This document shows positions 25,971-34,835 of a stretch of 64,000 nucleotides of DNA, in pieces. Where the stretch lies: assembly GCF_001446935.1 (NCBI RefSeq), contig NZ_LKKK01000011.1, positions 372,001-436,000 on the forward strand. The letters are read 5' to 3'. Position 1 is the first letter of the stretch. Each line of letters starts with the position of its first letter. The notes under the pieces were generated by a model. That model had not been told where the DNA came from, searched no databases, and was given only the letters and a program-made list of their open reading frames with translations. The DNA is from Pseudomonas sp. TTU2014-080ASC (lineage in GTDB: Bacteria; Pseudomonadota; Gammaproteobacteria; Pseudomonadales; Pseudomonadaceae). The position numbers and the translations under genes are program-made.

Positions 25971-26848
25971 ATGCTGTTGTAGCCATGCGTCTGCCTGAGC
26001 AGGCGGACCTGACTGAATTTGTTGCCCTGATGCGCCGTTTACAGGTGCCGCACCGGGTGGCGGAAGAGGCGGGCGAGCAAGTAGTGTGGGTACCGGATGA
26101 GCAGATGGCTGAGCAGGTGCGTGAGTTGTACGCCCGCTATCCGCAGGGTGATCAGGCTATCAGTGCTGCGATTGATGAGGCCGTTGCGCAAAGCGGTGCT
26201 GAGATCAAGCGTCCGGGTTTCATCCAGCAACTGGCTGCCAGCCGCATGACTGCCGCCGTGCTGGCCATCACGCTGCTGGCTGCACTGGTCACCATGCTCG
26301 GTGAAAACCTCAATACGGTGAGTTGGCTGAGCTTTGTCGACTTCCAGATTCAGGGTGACTACATCTACTTTGCCACGCTGGAGCACACCCTGAGCAGCGG
26401 TCAATGGTGGCGGCTGCTGACGCCGATGTTTATCCATTTCGGCATCCTGCATTTGGCCATGAATACTTTGTGGTACTGGGAGTTAGGGCGGCGCATCGAG
26501 TGGCAACAGGGCCCGTGGGTGCTGCTGTTTTTGAGCTTGTTATTCAGTCTGGCCGCTAACTTCGCCCAGCATTTGTACGGTGGGCCGTCATTATTTGGCG
26601 GGTTGTCCGGAGTGCTTTATGGCTTGCTTGGACACTGCTGGATATATCAGCGTTTAGCGCCGAACAATGCCTATCGTCTGCCGTCCGGCGTGCTGGTGAT
26701 GATGTTGATCTGGTTGGTGATCTGCATGACCGGCGTATTTGAACTCTTGCAGTTCGGTGCAATTGCTAACGCAGCACACGTTGGTGGGCTGGTGGCAGGC
26801 TGTCTGACAGGGCTCCTAGGCGGTGCGCTGGCCCGCAGTCGCCGGTAA
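25967..26848 (+). CDS. Rhomboid-family intramembrane serine protease (GlpG-like)
   Basis: 293 residues. A cytoplasmic N-terminal domain (about 1-85) like that of GlpG precedes six membrane helices. Catalytic Ser214 sits in GGLSGVLYG and His271 in NAAHVGG; the family Asn lies in ILHLAMNT (Asn166), and the loop WRLLTPMFIHFG is present. It cleaves membrane proteins within the bilayer. It overlaps the upstream phosphatase gene by 4 bp. Targets are unknown. Confidence 0.93.
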   Translation: MNAVVAMRLPEQADLTEFVALMRRLQVPHRVAEEAGEQVVWVPDEQMAEQVRELYARYPQGDQAISAAIDEAVAQSGAEIKRPGFIQQLAASRMTAAVLAITLLAALVTMLGENLNTVSWLSFVDFQIQGDYIYFATLEHTLSSGQWWRLLTPMFIHFGILHLAMNTLWYWELGRRIEWQQGPWVLLFLSLLFSLAANFAQHLYGGPSLFGGLSGVLYGLLGHCWIYQRLAPNNAYRLPSGVLVMMLIWLVICMTGVFELLQFGAIANAAHVGGLVAGCLTGLLGGALARSRR

Positions 26849-26879
26849 ACTGGCCGCTATTTTGAATGTGGAGGTGCCT

Positions 26880-27143
26880 ATGTCGACCTTTCTCGACGCG
26901 ATCGCGAATATCACCCCTGAGATTTATCAAAACCTCAAACTGGCGGTGGAAATCGGTAAATGGCCCGATGGCCGTAAGCTGACTCAGGAGCAGAAGGAGC
27001 TGACTTTGCAGGCGCTGATTGCCTGGGAGATCCAGAATCTGCCTGAGGAAGAGCGCATCGGCTACATGGGCCCGCAGGAATGCAGCTCAAAGTCCGCGCC
27101 TATCCCGAATCTGCTGTTCAAGTCTTCGGACACGATGCATTAA
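26880..27143 (+). CDS. DUF1315 (YeaC-like) family protein
   Basis: 87 residues from ATG 26880, with GGAGG upstream. The all-helical start MSTFLDAIANITPEIYQNLK and the stretch WPDGRKLTQEQKELTLQALIAWE are diagnostic of the YeaC/DUF1315 family. No signal peptide or catalytic motif. It lies 31 bp after the rhomboid gene and 25 bp before the DUF2797 gene, so cotranscription is likely. The function is unknown. Confidence 0.88.
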   Translation: MSTFLDAIANITPEIYQNLKLAVEIGKWPDGRKLTQEQKELTLQALIAWEIQNLPEEERIGYMGPQECSSKSAPIPNLLFKSSDTMH

Positions 27144-27168
27144 TTTTTTCTGATTAAACGAGTGTGTA

Positions 27169-28005
27169 ATGAGTGAGTTGGCTCGCGGTTCCCTGAGCAA
27201 AATGGCGGCGCAGTTGGATGCGCCAGTGCAGTACAGCTTTCGCCTGGGCGAGGAACTGCTGCCGGTCAATCCATTGATCGGTAAAACCCTGCGTCTGGAG
27301 TATCTGGGCGCTATCCACTGCACGAACTGTGGGCGCAAGACCAAAACCAGTTTCAGCCAAGGCTATTGCTATCCGTGCATGCAGAAGTTAGCCCAGTGCG
27401 ATGTCTGCATCATGAGCCCGGAGCGCTGCCACTACGACGCGGGCACTTGCCGTGAGCCGAGCTGGGGCGAGCAGTTCTGCATGACCGATCATGTGGTGTA
27501 TCTGGCCAACTCCAGTGGGATCAAAGTCGGTATTACCCGTGCCACTCAAATCCCTACGCGCTGGATTGATCAGGGCGCTAGCCAAGCCATGCCGATCATG
27601 CGTGTGGCGACCCGTCAGCAGTCTGGCTTTGTCGAAGATCTGCTGCGCACACAGGTAGCAGACAAAACCAACTGGCGTGCACTGCTCAAGGGTGATGCAA
27701 CGCCGCTGGACCTGCCCGCGGTGCGGGATGAGCTGTTCAATACCTGCGCTGAAGGCATCACCGCGCTGCAACAACGCTTCGGTATTCAGGCTATTCAGCC
27801 ATTGAGCGAGTCGCAGGCGGTGCAGATCAACTACCCGATTGAGGCGTATCCGGCCAAGATCAGCAGCTTCAATCTGGATAAAAATCCGCTGGCCGAAGGC
27901 ACGCTGCTGGGGATTAAGGGCCAGTACTTGATGTTCGATACCGGCGTGATCAACATCCGCAAATACACTGCTTATCAGCTGGCCGTCCACGAACTGGCCG
28001 TCTGA
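27169..28005 (+). CDS. DUF2797 family protein with cysteine clusters and GIY-YIG-like segment
   Basis: 278 residues. Residues about 47-105 carry C-x2-C (CTNC), CYPC, CDVC and further cysteines plus His, consistent with one or two zinc sites. The segment VVYLANSSGIKVGITR followed by TRWIDQGASQA and GFVEDLLR has the spacing of a GIY-YIG nuclease core, which is inference. The family is conserved beside pepN in pseudomonads. ATG 27169 lies 25 bp after the DUF1315 stop, with a weak site. The function is unknown. Confidence 0.82.
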   Translation: MSELARGSLSKMAAQLDAPVQYSFRLGEELLPVNPLIGKTLRLEYLGAIHCTNCGRKTKTSFSQGYCYPCMQKLAQCDVCIMSPERCHYDAGTCREPSWGEQFCMTDHVVYLANSSGIKVGITRATQIPTRWIDQGASQAMPIMRVATRQQSGFVEDLLRTQVADKTNWRALLKGDATPLDLPAVRDELFNTCAEGITALQQRFGIQAIQPLSESQAVQINYPIEAYPAKISSFNLDKNPLAEGTLLGIKGQYLMFDTGVINIRKYTAYQLAVHELAV

Positions 28006-28059
28006 CAACTCTTACCGTGAATCCGGCGTACATCTGCCGCAGAGAAAGGGCCACAAGCC

Positions 28060-30720
28060 ATGCGTACTGAACAGCCTAAGATAATTTATCTGAAGGACTA
28101 CAAGGTTCCTGATTATCTGATCGACGAGACTCACCTGACCTTTGAGTTGTTCGAGGATCACACCCTGGTTCATGCGCAACTGGTTATGCGCCGCAACCCG
28201 GAGGCGGGTGAGGGTTTACCAGCCTTGACCCTGGATGGTCAGCAGCTCGAGCTGCTGACCATCTCGCTGAATGATCGCGAGCTGAGCAGTGCGGATTATC
28301 AGCTGACTGAAAGCCACCTGACGCTGCAGCCGGACAGCGCCAGCTTCGTCATCGACAGCAGCGTGCGCATCCACCCTGAAACCAACACGGCGCTGGAAGG
28401 GCTGTACAAGTCCGGCAGCATGTTCTGCACCCAGTGTGAAGCTGAAGGCTTCCGCAAAATCACCTATTACCTCGACCGCCCGGACGTGATGAGCAAATTC
28501 ACCACCACGGTCAGTGCGCAGCAGCATCAGTACCCGGTGCTGCTGTCCAACGGCAACCCGATTGCCAGCGGCAGCGAAGAGGGCGGTCGTCACTGGGCGA
28601 CCTGGGAAGACCCGTTCAAAAAACCGGCTTACCTGTTTGCTCTGGTGGCCGGTGACCTTTGGTGCGTAGAAGACACCTTCACCACCATGAGCCAACGCGA
28701 GGTGGCGCTGCGTATTTATGTCGAGCCGGAAAATATCGACAAATGCCAGCATGCCATGGACAGCCTCAAGCGCTCCATGAAGTGGGACGAAGAAGTGTAT
28801 GGCCGCGAATACGATCTGGACATCTTCATGATCGTGGCAGTCAACGACTTCAACATGGGCGCCATGGAGAACAAGGGCCTCAATATCTTCAACTCCAGTT
28901 GCGTGCTGGCCAAGGCTGAAACCGCGACTGATGCGGCTCACCAGCGTGTTGAAGCGGTTGTGGCGCACGAATACTTCCATAACTGGTCGGGCAACCGCGT
29001 GACCTGCCGTGACTGGTTCCAGCTGTCCCTGAAAGAAGGCTTCACTGTGTTCCGTGATGCCGAGTTCAGTGCTGACATGCATTCGCGCACGGTTAAGCGC
29101 ATTGAAGACGTGGCTTATCTGCGTACCCATCAGTTTGCTGAAGATGCAGGCCCAATGGCGCATCCGGTGCGTCCAGATGCCTTTATGGAAATCTCCAACT
29201 TCTACACCCTGACTGTTTACGAGAAGGGCTCAGAAGTCGTGCGCATGATCCACACCTTGGTCGGCGCAGAAGGCTTCCGCAAAGGTAGTGATCTGTACTT
29301 CGAGCGTCATGACGGTCAAGCCGTGACCTGTGATGACTTCATCAAGGCCATGGAAGATGCCAACGGCATCGACCTGACTCAGTTCAAGCGCTGGTATAGC
29401 CAGGCCGGTACGCCGCGTGTTGTCGTCAGCGAGAGCTACGACGCGGCTGCTAACAGCTATCGCCTGAAGTTCCAGCAGAGCTGCCCGGCAACACCGGGGC
29501 AGGCGGAGAAACTGCCGTTTGTGATTCCGGTCGAGCTGGGTCTGTTGGATTCTCAGGGCCGCGAAATGCCGCTACAACTGATTGGTGAAGACGCCCCGGT
29601 TGGCCGCAGCCGTGTGCTGCAAGTGACTGAAGAAGAGCAGACCTTCACCTTTATCAACCTGCCGGAAAAACCGCTGCCGTCACTGCTGCGCGGTTTCTCT
29701 GCACCGGTGAAGCTGAGCTTCCCCTATAGCCGCGACCAGCTGATGTTCCTCATGCAGCACGATGCTGACGGTTTCAACCGTTGGGAGGCCGGGCAACAAC
29801 TGAGCGTACAGGTGCTGCAAGACCTGATCGGCCAGCATCAACGTGGCGAGCAGCTGGTGCTGGATCAGCGTCTGGTGACTGCACTGCGCAGCGTGCTGGA
29901 GAACGACAGCCTGGATCAGGCCATGGTGGCGGAGATGTTGTCGCTGCCGGGCGAAGGCTACCTGATTGAAATCAGCGATGTAGCGGACGTTGATGCCATT
30001 CATGCGGCCCGCGAGTTTGCCCGTGAGCAACTCAGTACAGAGCTGTTTGATCTGCTCTGGCAGCGCTACCAGCGTAATCGTGAGCAGTCCCGCGCCACTG
30101 AGTACGTGGCTCAGGCCGAGCATTTCGCCCGTCGCAGCCTGCAAAATATCGCGCTGTCCTACTTGATGCTCAGCGGCAAACCTGAGGTGCTGGCAGCCTG
30201 CTTGGAACAGTTCGAGAAGGCCGACAACATGACCGAGCGCCTGACTGCACTGGCGGTGCTGGTCAACTCACCGTTCGAGAAGGAGAAGGCGGCTGCATTG
30301 GAAAGCTTCGCTGCCTACTTCAAGGATAACCCGCTGGTGATGGATCAGTGGTTCAGCGTGCAGGCGGCCAGTGCATTGCCGGGGGCGCTGCAGCGTGTTG
30401 AGCAATTGATGCAGCACCCAGCGTTCACCCTGAAGAATCCGAACAAGGTGCGCGCACTGATTGGTGCATTTGCCGGGCAGAACTTTGTCGGCTTCCACGC
30501 TGCGGACGGCTCGGGCTATCGCTTCCTTGCGGATCAGGTCATCACCCTGAATGCACTGAATCCTCAGATCGCTTCGCGCCTGCTTGCGCCGCTGACGCGT
30601 TGGCGGAAATACAACGGTGAGCGCCAGGCACTAATGAAAGCGCAGTTGCAGCGCATTCTGGATTCGGGTGATCTGTCCAGTGATGTATTCGAGGTTGTTA
30701 GCAAAAGTCTTGCGGGCTGA
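28060..30720 (+). CDS. pepN: Aminopeptidase N (M1 family metallopeptidase)
   Basis: 886 residues, the usual length of bacterial PepN. The exopeptidase motif GAMEN lies at 267-271 and the zinc site HEYFH at 303-307 with Glu326 as third ligand. The C-terminal half is the helical bowl domain. It removes N-terminal residues from peptides in the cytoplasm. Spacing and its own ribosome site (AGAAAGGG upstream) suggest independent translation; a strong terminator follows. Confidence 0.96.
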   Translation: MRTEQPKIIYLKDYKVPDYLIDETHLTFELFEDHTLVHAQLVMRRNPEAGEGLPALTLDGQQLELLTISLNDRELSSADYQLTESHLTLQPDSASFVIDSSVRIHPETNTALEGLYKSGSMFCTQCEAEGFRKITYYLDRPDVMSKFTTTVSAQQHQYPVLLSNGNPIASGSEEGGRHWATWEDPFKKPAYLFALVAGDLWCVEDTFTTMSQREVALRIYVEPENIDKCQHAMDSLKRSMKWDEEVYGREYDLDIFMIVAVNDFNMGAMENKGLNIFNSSCVLAKAETATDAAHQRVEAVVAHEYFHNWSGNRVTCRDWFQLSLKEGFTVFRDAEFSADMHSRTVKRIEDVAYLRTHQFAEDAGPMAHPVRPDAFMEISNFYTLTVYEKGSEVVRMIHTLVGAEGFRKGSDLYFERHDGQAVTCDDFIKAMEDANGIDLTQFKRWYSQAGTPRVVVSESYDAAANSYRLKFQQSCPATPGQAEKLPFVIPVELGLLDSQGREMPLQLIGEDAPVGRSRVLQVTEEEQTFTFINLPEKPLPSLLRGFSAPVKLSFPYSRDQLMFLMQHDADGFNRWEAGQQLSVQVLQDLIGQHQRGEQLVLDQRLVTALRSVLENDSLDQAMVAEMLSLPGEGYLIEISDVADVDAIHAAREFAREQLSTELFDLLWQRYQRNREQSRATEYVAQAEHFARRSLQNIALSYLMLSGKPEVLAACLEQFEKADNMTERLTALAVLVNSPFEKEKAAALESFAAYFKDNPLVMDQWFSVQAASALPGALQRVEQLMQHPAFTLKNPNKVRALIGAFAGQNFVGFHAADGSGYRFLADQVITLNALNPQIASRLLAPLTRWRKYNGERQALMKAQLQRILDSGDLSSDVFEVVSKSLAG

Positions 30721-30752
30721 ATTAGCCTGATTCAACGCTTGAGTCTGCAATA

Positions 30753-30788
30753 AACGGCCCGGTGCTTTGCGCATCGGGCCGTTTTTGT
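30753..30788 (+). terminator. Terminator after pepN
   Basis: 13-bp stem AACGGCCCGGTGC/GCATCGGGCCGTT (one wobble) with a TTTGC loop and T-rich tail. Confidence 0.93.
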
Positions 30789-30798
30789 TTAAACCGTG

Positions 30799-30861
30799 TC
30801 AGTTGGAAGAAGTGTTACCTGCTCGTTTTGGTAACAGTAAAGTGTTACCTGCTTCAGTTGG
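30799..30861. repeat. Direct and inverted repeats upstream of the DUF1302 gene
   Basis: AGTGTTACCTGCT occurs at 30811-30823 and again at 30841-30853, exactly 30 bp apart. GTTACC (30814-30819) is mirrored by GGTAAC (30830-30835). CAGTTGG flanks the block at 30800-30806 and 30855-30861. The layout resembles operator or enhancer sites on one helix face, about 240 bp before a candidate sigma-54 promoter. Confidence 0.5.
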
Positions 30862-31243
30862 CTAATTCATCTCACTAGCCAGATGTTTTTATTCGTCTTG
30901 ACGAGTTGGTGAGAGTCTGCACAAGTATTGATGGCTCTATTCCGGTGCTTTGGTGATTTTGTCGGACGATTGTTTGGTATTTGATCAGATACGGCCAGTA
31001 TTTGTTTGATGAATGTACAGTCACATTTTGGACTTATCGGGTAGCAGATGACTGTGTAGATATTTCACAAAATATTCTGACTTGGCTTGATGGTTGCTTT
31101 GCTTCAGTTGAATGGAATTCTGGCACTTGGTTAGTTAGGCGTGGGGTGCGCCTCGGTGAGTGGTTAGGGTTGACCGCGCGTTCGCCTATTCGCCGAGTGC
31201 CGGGACATAAAAAATAAAGATCTGTTTACGGAGTAACTATTCA
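30862..31243. other. AT-rich 5' region of the DUF1302 operon
   Basis: Less GC-rich than the flanks. A 78-codon open frame (30981-31217) is present but lacks a ribosome site and family resemblance, so I treat the stretch as leader and promoter DNA. Confidence 0.5.
31082..31098 (+). promoter_or_regulatory. Candidate sigma-54 promoter (GG-N10-GC)
   Basis: TTGGCTTG, ATGG, TTGCT has the -24 GG and -12 GC elements 10 bp apart and fits YTGGCACG-N4-TTGCW except for AC changed to TT. It is 145 bp before the DUF1302 start. Not proven. Confidence 0.3.
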
Positions 31244-33211
31244 ATGGGGTTTCACACTGGTAAGTCCGTTTTGTCCTTCGCACCGGCCAAAGCAGGTTTC
31301 GCTCTGGCAGGAATGCTGCCACTGCTGATGGCTGCTCAAGCTCAGGCTGTTGAGTTCAGCTTTGCCGAGGGTGAGATCGCAGGTTCTCTGGATTCAACTG
31401 TGTCGTATGGCCAACTGTGGCGTGTGCAGGGGCAGGACAAGACCAATAACGACATCAATACCAATGACGGTAACCGCAACTTCGACACGGGTCTGGTTTC
31501 GGAAGTGTTCAAGATCACGTCTGACCTGGAAGTGACTTGGCAGAACTACGGTGCCTTTATCCGCGGTACTGCGTTCTACGACACGCAGATCATGGATAAG
31601 CGTAACGCCTACTACGATCACAACTCGCCGGTTCAGCCGAGCCAGAGCTACCCACGTGACAATACCTTTACCCGCGAAACCCGCCACAAGGCCGGTCGCG
31701 ATGCACAGATTCTGGATGCCTACCTGTACGGCAACTGGGACATCGCCGATATGCCGGTGACTGGCCGTATCGGTAAGCAGGTGTTCAACTGGGGTGAGGG
31801 CATCTTCTATCGCGGCGGGATTAACACCACCAACCCGCTGAACGCCGCTCAGTTCCGTCTGCCAGGTTCTGAGCTGAAAGAAGTGCTGGTGCCGGTTGAG
31901 GCTCTGAGCTTCAACATCGGCCTGACCGATAACCTGTCCATGGAAACTTTCTACCAGTTCAACTGGAAAGAAAGCGCCATTGACCCGGCCGGTACCTACT
32001 TCTCGGAAACCGATCTGTTTGCTGACGGCGGTTCGATTGCCTACAACCAGAGCGGTGCTCTGGCACCTCTGCTGTCGCCCAACCCGCTGCTGGGTGGCAA
32101 CTCTCTGTATGGCATGATCAGCTCCAACCCGGCCAACGGTTTGCTGGGCAGTGAGTTCGCTAACGCAGATGCATTCAAGGTGGCTTCGATTCGCACCGAC
32201 AAGAATGCCCGTAATGACGGTCAGTTCGGGGTGAACTTCAAGTACATCGCTGAAGAGCTGAACTCTACAGAGTTCGGGGCTTACTTCATCAATTACCATT
32301 CTAAAGAACCGACCATTTACGCTGACATCAACCCGGCCTTCCAGGGCATTTCGGGTGCGCAGTACATGGGCCTGCTGAACAACCCGTTTGTAAGTGCGGC
32401 TTCTGCATTGACCCAGACTTCGGCTCAGCAAATTGTGGGCGGCTTGCTGGCTGCTGATCTGGGCAATCAGATTCAAGGCAGTCGCGAGTTTGCTGAAGAC
32501 ATCCGTGTCTACGGTTTCAGCTTCAACACCACCATTCATGAAACATCGGTGTTCGGTGAGATTGCCTACCGTCCGAACCTGCCGATCGGCATTGCTGCAA
32601 CCAACGATGCCCTGCAGCAGATTCTGGGCCAGGCCACTCAGTTCTCACTGGGGCAAACCATCAACGTCGGTGGTCAGGCTGTAGGTCTGGGCGGCGAGCT
32701 GCATAACTATGAGCGTGTTGAGTCGTACAACACCTCGCTGGGTGCGATCCAGAACTTCGGTCCGTCGCTGGGCTTTGATTCGCTGATCGGTGTGGTTGAG
32801 CTGGCTTCTGAGCACCTGCGTGGCAGTGATCTGAAATACGTCGATTACCAAGGCAACACCCGTTACTACGCAGGCCGTGCTAACGGTGCATATGCCAGTG
32901 GTTACGACCGTGACTCGCAAATCAATAAGAACGCATATGGCTACACCCTGGTTCTCTCTGGTACCTGGAACGATGTGTACGCCGGGGTAAACCTGTCGCC
33001 GTTCGCTGTTTATAAGGACGACTTCAAAGGTAACTCGCACCAGACCGGTAACTTTATTGAAGGGCGTAAGGCTTACACCGTTGGCCTGCGTGCCAGCTAC
33101 ATGAACAGCCTCGAGGCCGAGCTGCAGTACACCGAGTTCTATGGCGCAGGCCAGAACAACTCGGCACGTGACCGCGACAACATCGGTTTCAACGTCAAGT
33201 ACTCCTTCTGA
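31244..33211 (+). CDS. DUF1302 outer-membrane beta-barrel protein
   Basis: 655 residues. A signal peptide ends at about A35 (AAQAQA/VEFSF). The rest is rich in alternating aromatic/polar strands (LEVTWQNYGAFIRGTAFYD, YAGVNLSPFAVYKDDF) and ends in a C-terminal Phe (FNVKYSF), typical of an outer-membrane barrel. DUF1302 proteins pair with DUF1329 proteins, as here, and are linked in pseudomonads to hydrophobic or ester-type substrates; the substrate is unknown. GGAG lies 10 nt upstream of ATG 31244. First gene of a four-gene module with DUF1329, YCF48 and MMPL proteins. Confidence 0.9.
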   Translation: MGFHTGKSVLSFAPAKAGFALAGMLPLLMAAQAQAVEFSFAEGEIAGSLDSTVSYGQLWRVQGQDKTNNDINTNDGNRNFDTGLVSEVFKITSDLEVTWQNYGAFIRGTAFYDTQIMDKRNAYYDHNSPVQPSQSYPRDNTFTRETRHKAGRDAQILDAYLYGNWDIADMPVTGRIGKQVFNWGEGIFYRGGINTTNPLNAAQFRLPGSELKEVLVPVEALSFNIGLTDNLSMETFYQFNWKESAIDPAGTYFSETDLFADGGSIAYNQSGALAPLLSPNPLLGGNSLYGMISSNPANGLLGSEFANADAFKVASIRTDKNARNDGQFGVNFKYIAEELNSTEFGAYFINYHSKEPTIYADINPAFQGISGAQYMGLLNNPFVSAASALTQTSAQQIVGGLLAADLGNQIQGSREFAEDIRVYGFSFNTTIHETSVFGEIAYRPNLPIGIAATNDALQQILGQATQFSLGQTINVGGQAVGLGGELHNYERVESYNTSLGAIQNFGPSLGFDSLIGVVELASEHLRGSDLKYVDYQGNTRYYAGRANGAYASGYDRDSQINKNAYGYTLVLSGTWNDVYAGVNLSPFAVYKDDFKGNSHQTGNFIEGRKAYTVGLRASYMNSLEAELQYTEFYGAGQNNSARDRDNIGFNVKYSF

Positions 33212-33220
33212 TTATTCATG

Positions 33221-33248
33221 CCTGCCGGGGCTTGAAGGGCCCGGCAGG
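33221..33248 (+). other. Intercistronic hairpin between DUF1302 and DUF1329 genes
   Basis: Perfect 9-bp stem CCTGCCGGG/CCCGGCAGG with a 10-nt loop and no T-run, ending 22 nt before the DUF1329 start. It could stabilise the upstream message or tune downstream translation. Confidence 0.6.
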
Positions 33249-33270
33249 TAACCCGTTTTGGAGATTCAAG

Positions 33271-34641
33271 ATGCTGAAGAAGCACACCCTGATCGGAGCC
33301 GCCATCGCGCTGGCCCTTTCTGCAAGCAATGTAATGGCGGCGGCATCCGCTGAGGATGTAGCGAAACTGGGTAAAAGCCTGACACCGTTTGGTGCTGAAA
33401 AAGCAGGTAACGCTGCCGGTACAATCCCGGAGTGGACTGGCGGTATCACCCAAGCTCCAGCTGGTTACAAGGGCTCGGGCAGCCACCACGTTGACCCGTT
33501 TGCCGACGATAAACCGCTGTTCACCATCACCAAAGCCAATCTGGAACAGTACAAGGCCAATCTGACCCCAGGCCAGATTGCCATGTTCAATACCTATCCA
33601 GACACGTATCAGATGCCGGTTTACCCGAGCCGTCGCTCTGGTTCAGCACCGCAGTGGGTGTATGACAACACCATTAAAAACGCCGCTACTGCCAAACTTT
33701 TGGATGGTGGCAACGGTTTCTCCGATGCTTACGGCGGCATTCCGTTCCCGGTTCCGAATAACGGTGTTGAGGCTCTGTGGAACCACATCGCCCGTTACCG
33801 TGGCTCCTACGTGGTTCGTCGCGCTTCAGAAGTCGCGGTGCAGCGTAATGGCAGCTACTCGCTGGTAACCTCTCAGCAAGAGGCCATGTTCAAGTTCTAC
33901 GACCCGAAAGGCAGCGCAGAAACCCTGAACAACATCATGTTCTACTACCTGTCCTTCACCAAGAGCCCGGCGCGTCTGGCCGGTGGTGCAACCCTGGTGC
34001 ATGAGACTCTGGATCAGGTTAAAGAACCGCGTCAGGCCTGGGCTTACAACGCCGGTCAGCGCCGTGTACGCCGCGCGCCAAACCTGGCGTATGACACGCC
34101 GATTGCTGCCGCTGATGGTCTGCGCACCGCAGACGACACCGACATGATCAACGGTTCGCCAGATCGTTACGACTGGAAGCTGGTCGGTAAAAAGGAAATC
34201 TACATTCCTTACAACAACTACAAGATCACCAGCCCGGAGGTTAAGTACGACGAGCTGCTGAAACCCGGTCACGTGAACCCAGCTGTAACCCGTAACGAGC
34301 TGCACCGCGTATGGGTGGTTGAAGGCACGCTGAAGCCGGGTGCCCGTCACATCTACTCCAAGCGTACTGTTTTCCTCGATGAAGACAGCTGGCAGGCAGC
34401 CGTTGTCGATCAGTACGACGGTCGTGGTGAGCTGTGGCGTGTGTCCATCGCCTACCTGAAAAACTACTACGATCTGCCGACTACCTGGACTGCGCTGGAT
34501 ACATTCCATGATCTGCAGGCCCGCCGTTACCATGTGCAGAACCTGGATAACGAAGAGCCAGGCACCATCGATTTCAGCCAGGCGATTCCTGAAGATGGTT
34601 ACTTCAAGCCTGCAGCACTGCGTCGTCGCGGAACCCGCTGA
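33271..34641 (+). CDS. DUF1329 family periplasmic protein
   Basis: 456 residues from ATG 33271 (MLKKHTLIGAAIAL), preceded by GGAG; the frame is open upstream through the hairpin. A signal peptide is cut near NVMA/AASAED. The family signatures GTIPEWTGGI, DPFADDKPLFTIT and the C-terminal LDTFHDLQARRYHVQNLDNEE are clear. The fold is thought to be a large beta-sheet lipid-binding-like (LolB-type) domain. It probably hands hydrophobic cargo between the DUF1302 barrel and the inner-membrane transporter; that role is inferred. A strong terminator follows, separating it from the YCF48 gene. Confidence 0.9.
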   Translation: MLKKHTLIGAAIALALSASNVMAAASAEDVAKLGKSLTPFGAEKAGNAAGTIPEWTGGITQAPAGYKGSGSHHVDPFADDKPLFTITKANLEQYKANLTPGQIAMFNTYPDTYQMPVYPSRRSGSAPQWVYDNTIKNAATAKLLDGGNGFSDAYGGIPFPVPNNGVEALWNHIARYRGSYVVRRASEVAVQRNGSYSLVTSQQEAMFKFYDPKGSAETLNNIMFYYLSFTKSPARLAGGATLVHETLDQVKEPRQAWAYNAGQRRVRRAPNLAYDTPIAAADGLRTADDTDMINGSPDRYDWKLVGKKEIYIPYNNYKITSPEVKYDELLKPGHVNPAVTRNELHRVWVVEGTLKPGARHIYSKRTVFLDEDSWQAAVVDQYDGRGELWRVSIAYLKNYYDLPTTWTALDTFHDLQARRYHVQNLDNEEPGTIDFSQAIPEDGYFKPAALRRRGTR

Positions 34642-34658
34642 TTTCGTGTGAAGTACTA

Positions 34659-34690
34659 AAAAGGCCGCTACTGTTGTAGCGGCCTTTTGC
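34659..34690 (+). terminator. Terminator after the DUF1329 gene
   Basis: Perfect 13-bp stem AAAAGGCCGCTAC/GTAGCGGCCTTTT with TGTT loop. Confidence 0.93.
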
Positions 34691-34752
34691 TATTTGGAAC
34701 ATAACTGATTCAATTTGGTGTACAGGCTTAACAAAACATAACGTCACGCTGA

Positions 34753-34782
34753 TTGTCAGCCGTTTTCAAAGCTAAGTAGGAT
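34753..34782 (+). promoter_or_regulatory. Candidate sigma-70 promoter of the YCF48-MMPL unit
   Basis: TTGTCA (34753-34758) and TAGGAT (34777-34782) with 18-bp spacing, after the terminator and about 50 bp before the start codon. Confidence 0.4.
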
Positions 34783-34835
34783 AGGTGTACTGCTTAATGG
34801 TTCGTACAGCCTAATAAGAATAAGGGGGAAGGTAT

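Noticed and set aside
31123..31143. TGGCAC near 31123 as a second sigma-54 -24 element
   Set aside because: No GC pair occurs at the required distance; the element at 31082-31098 fits better.
30981..31217. A 78-codon frame upstream of the DUF1302 gene
   Set aside because: No ribosome site, atypical composition, and it covers the presumed promoter region.
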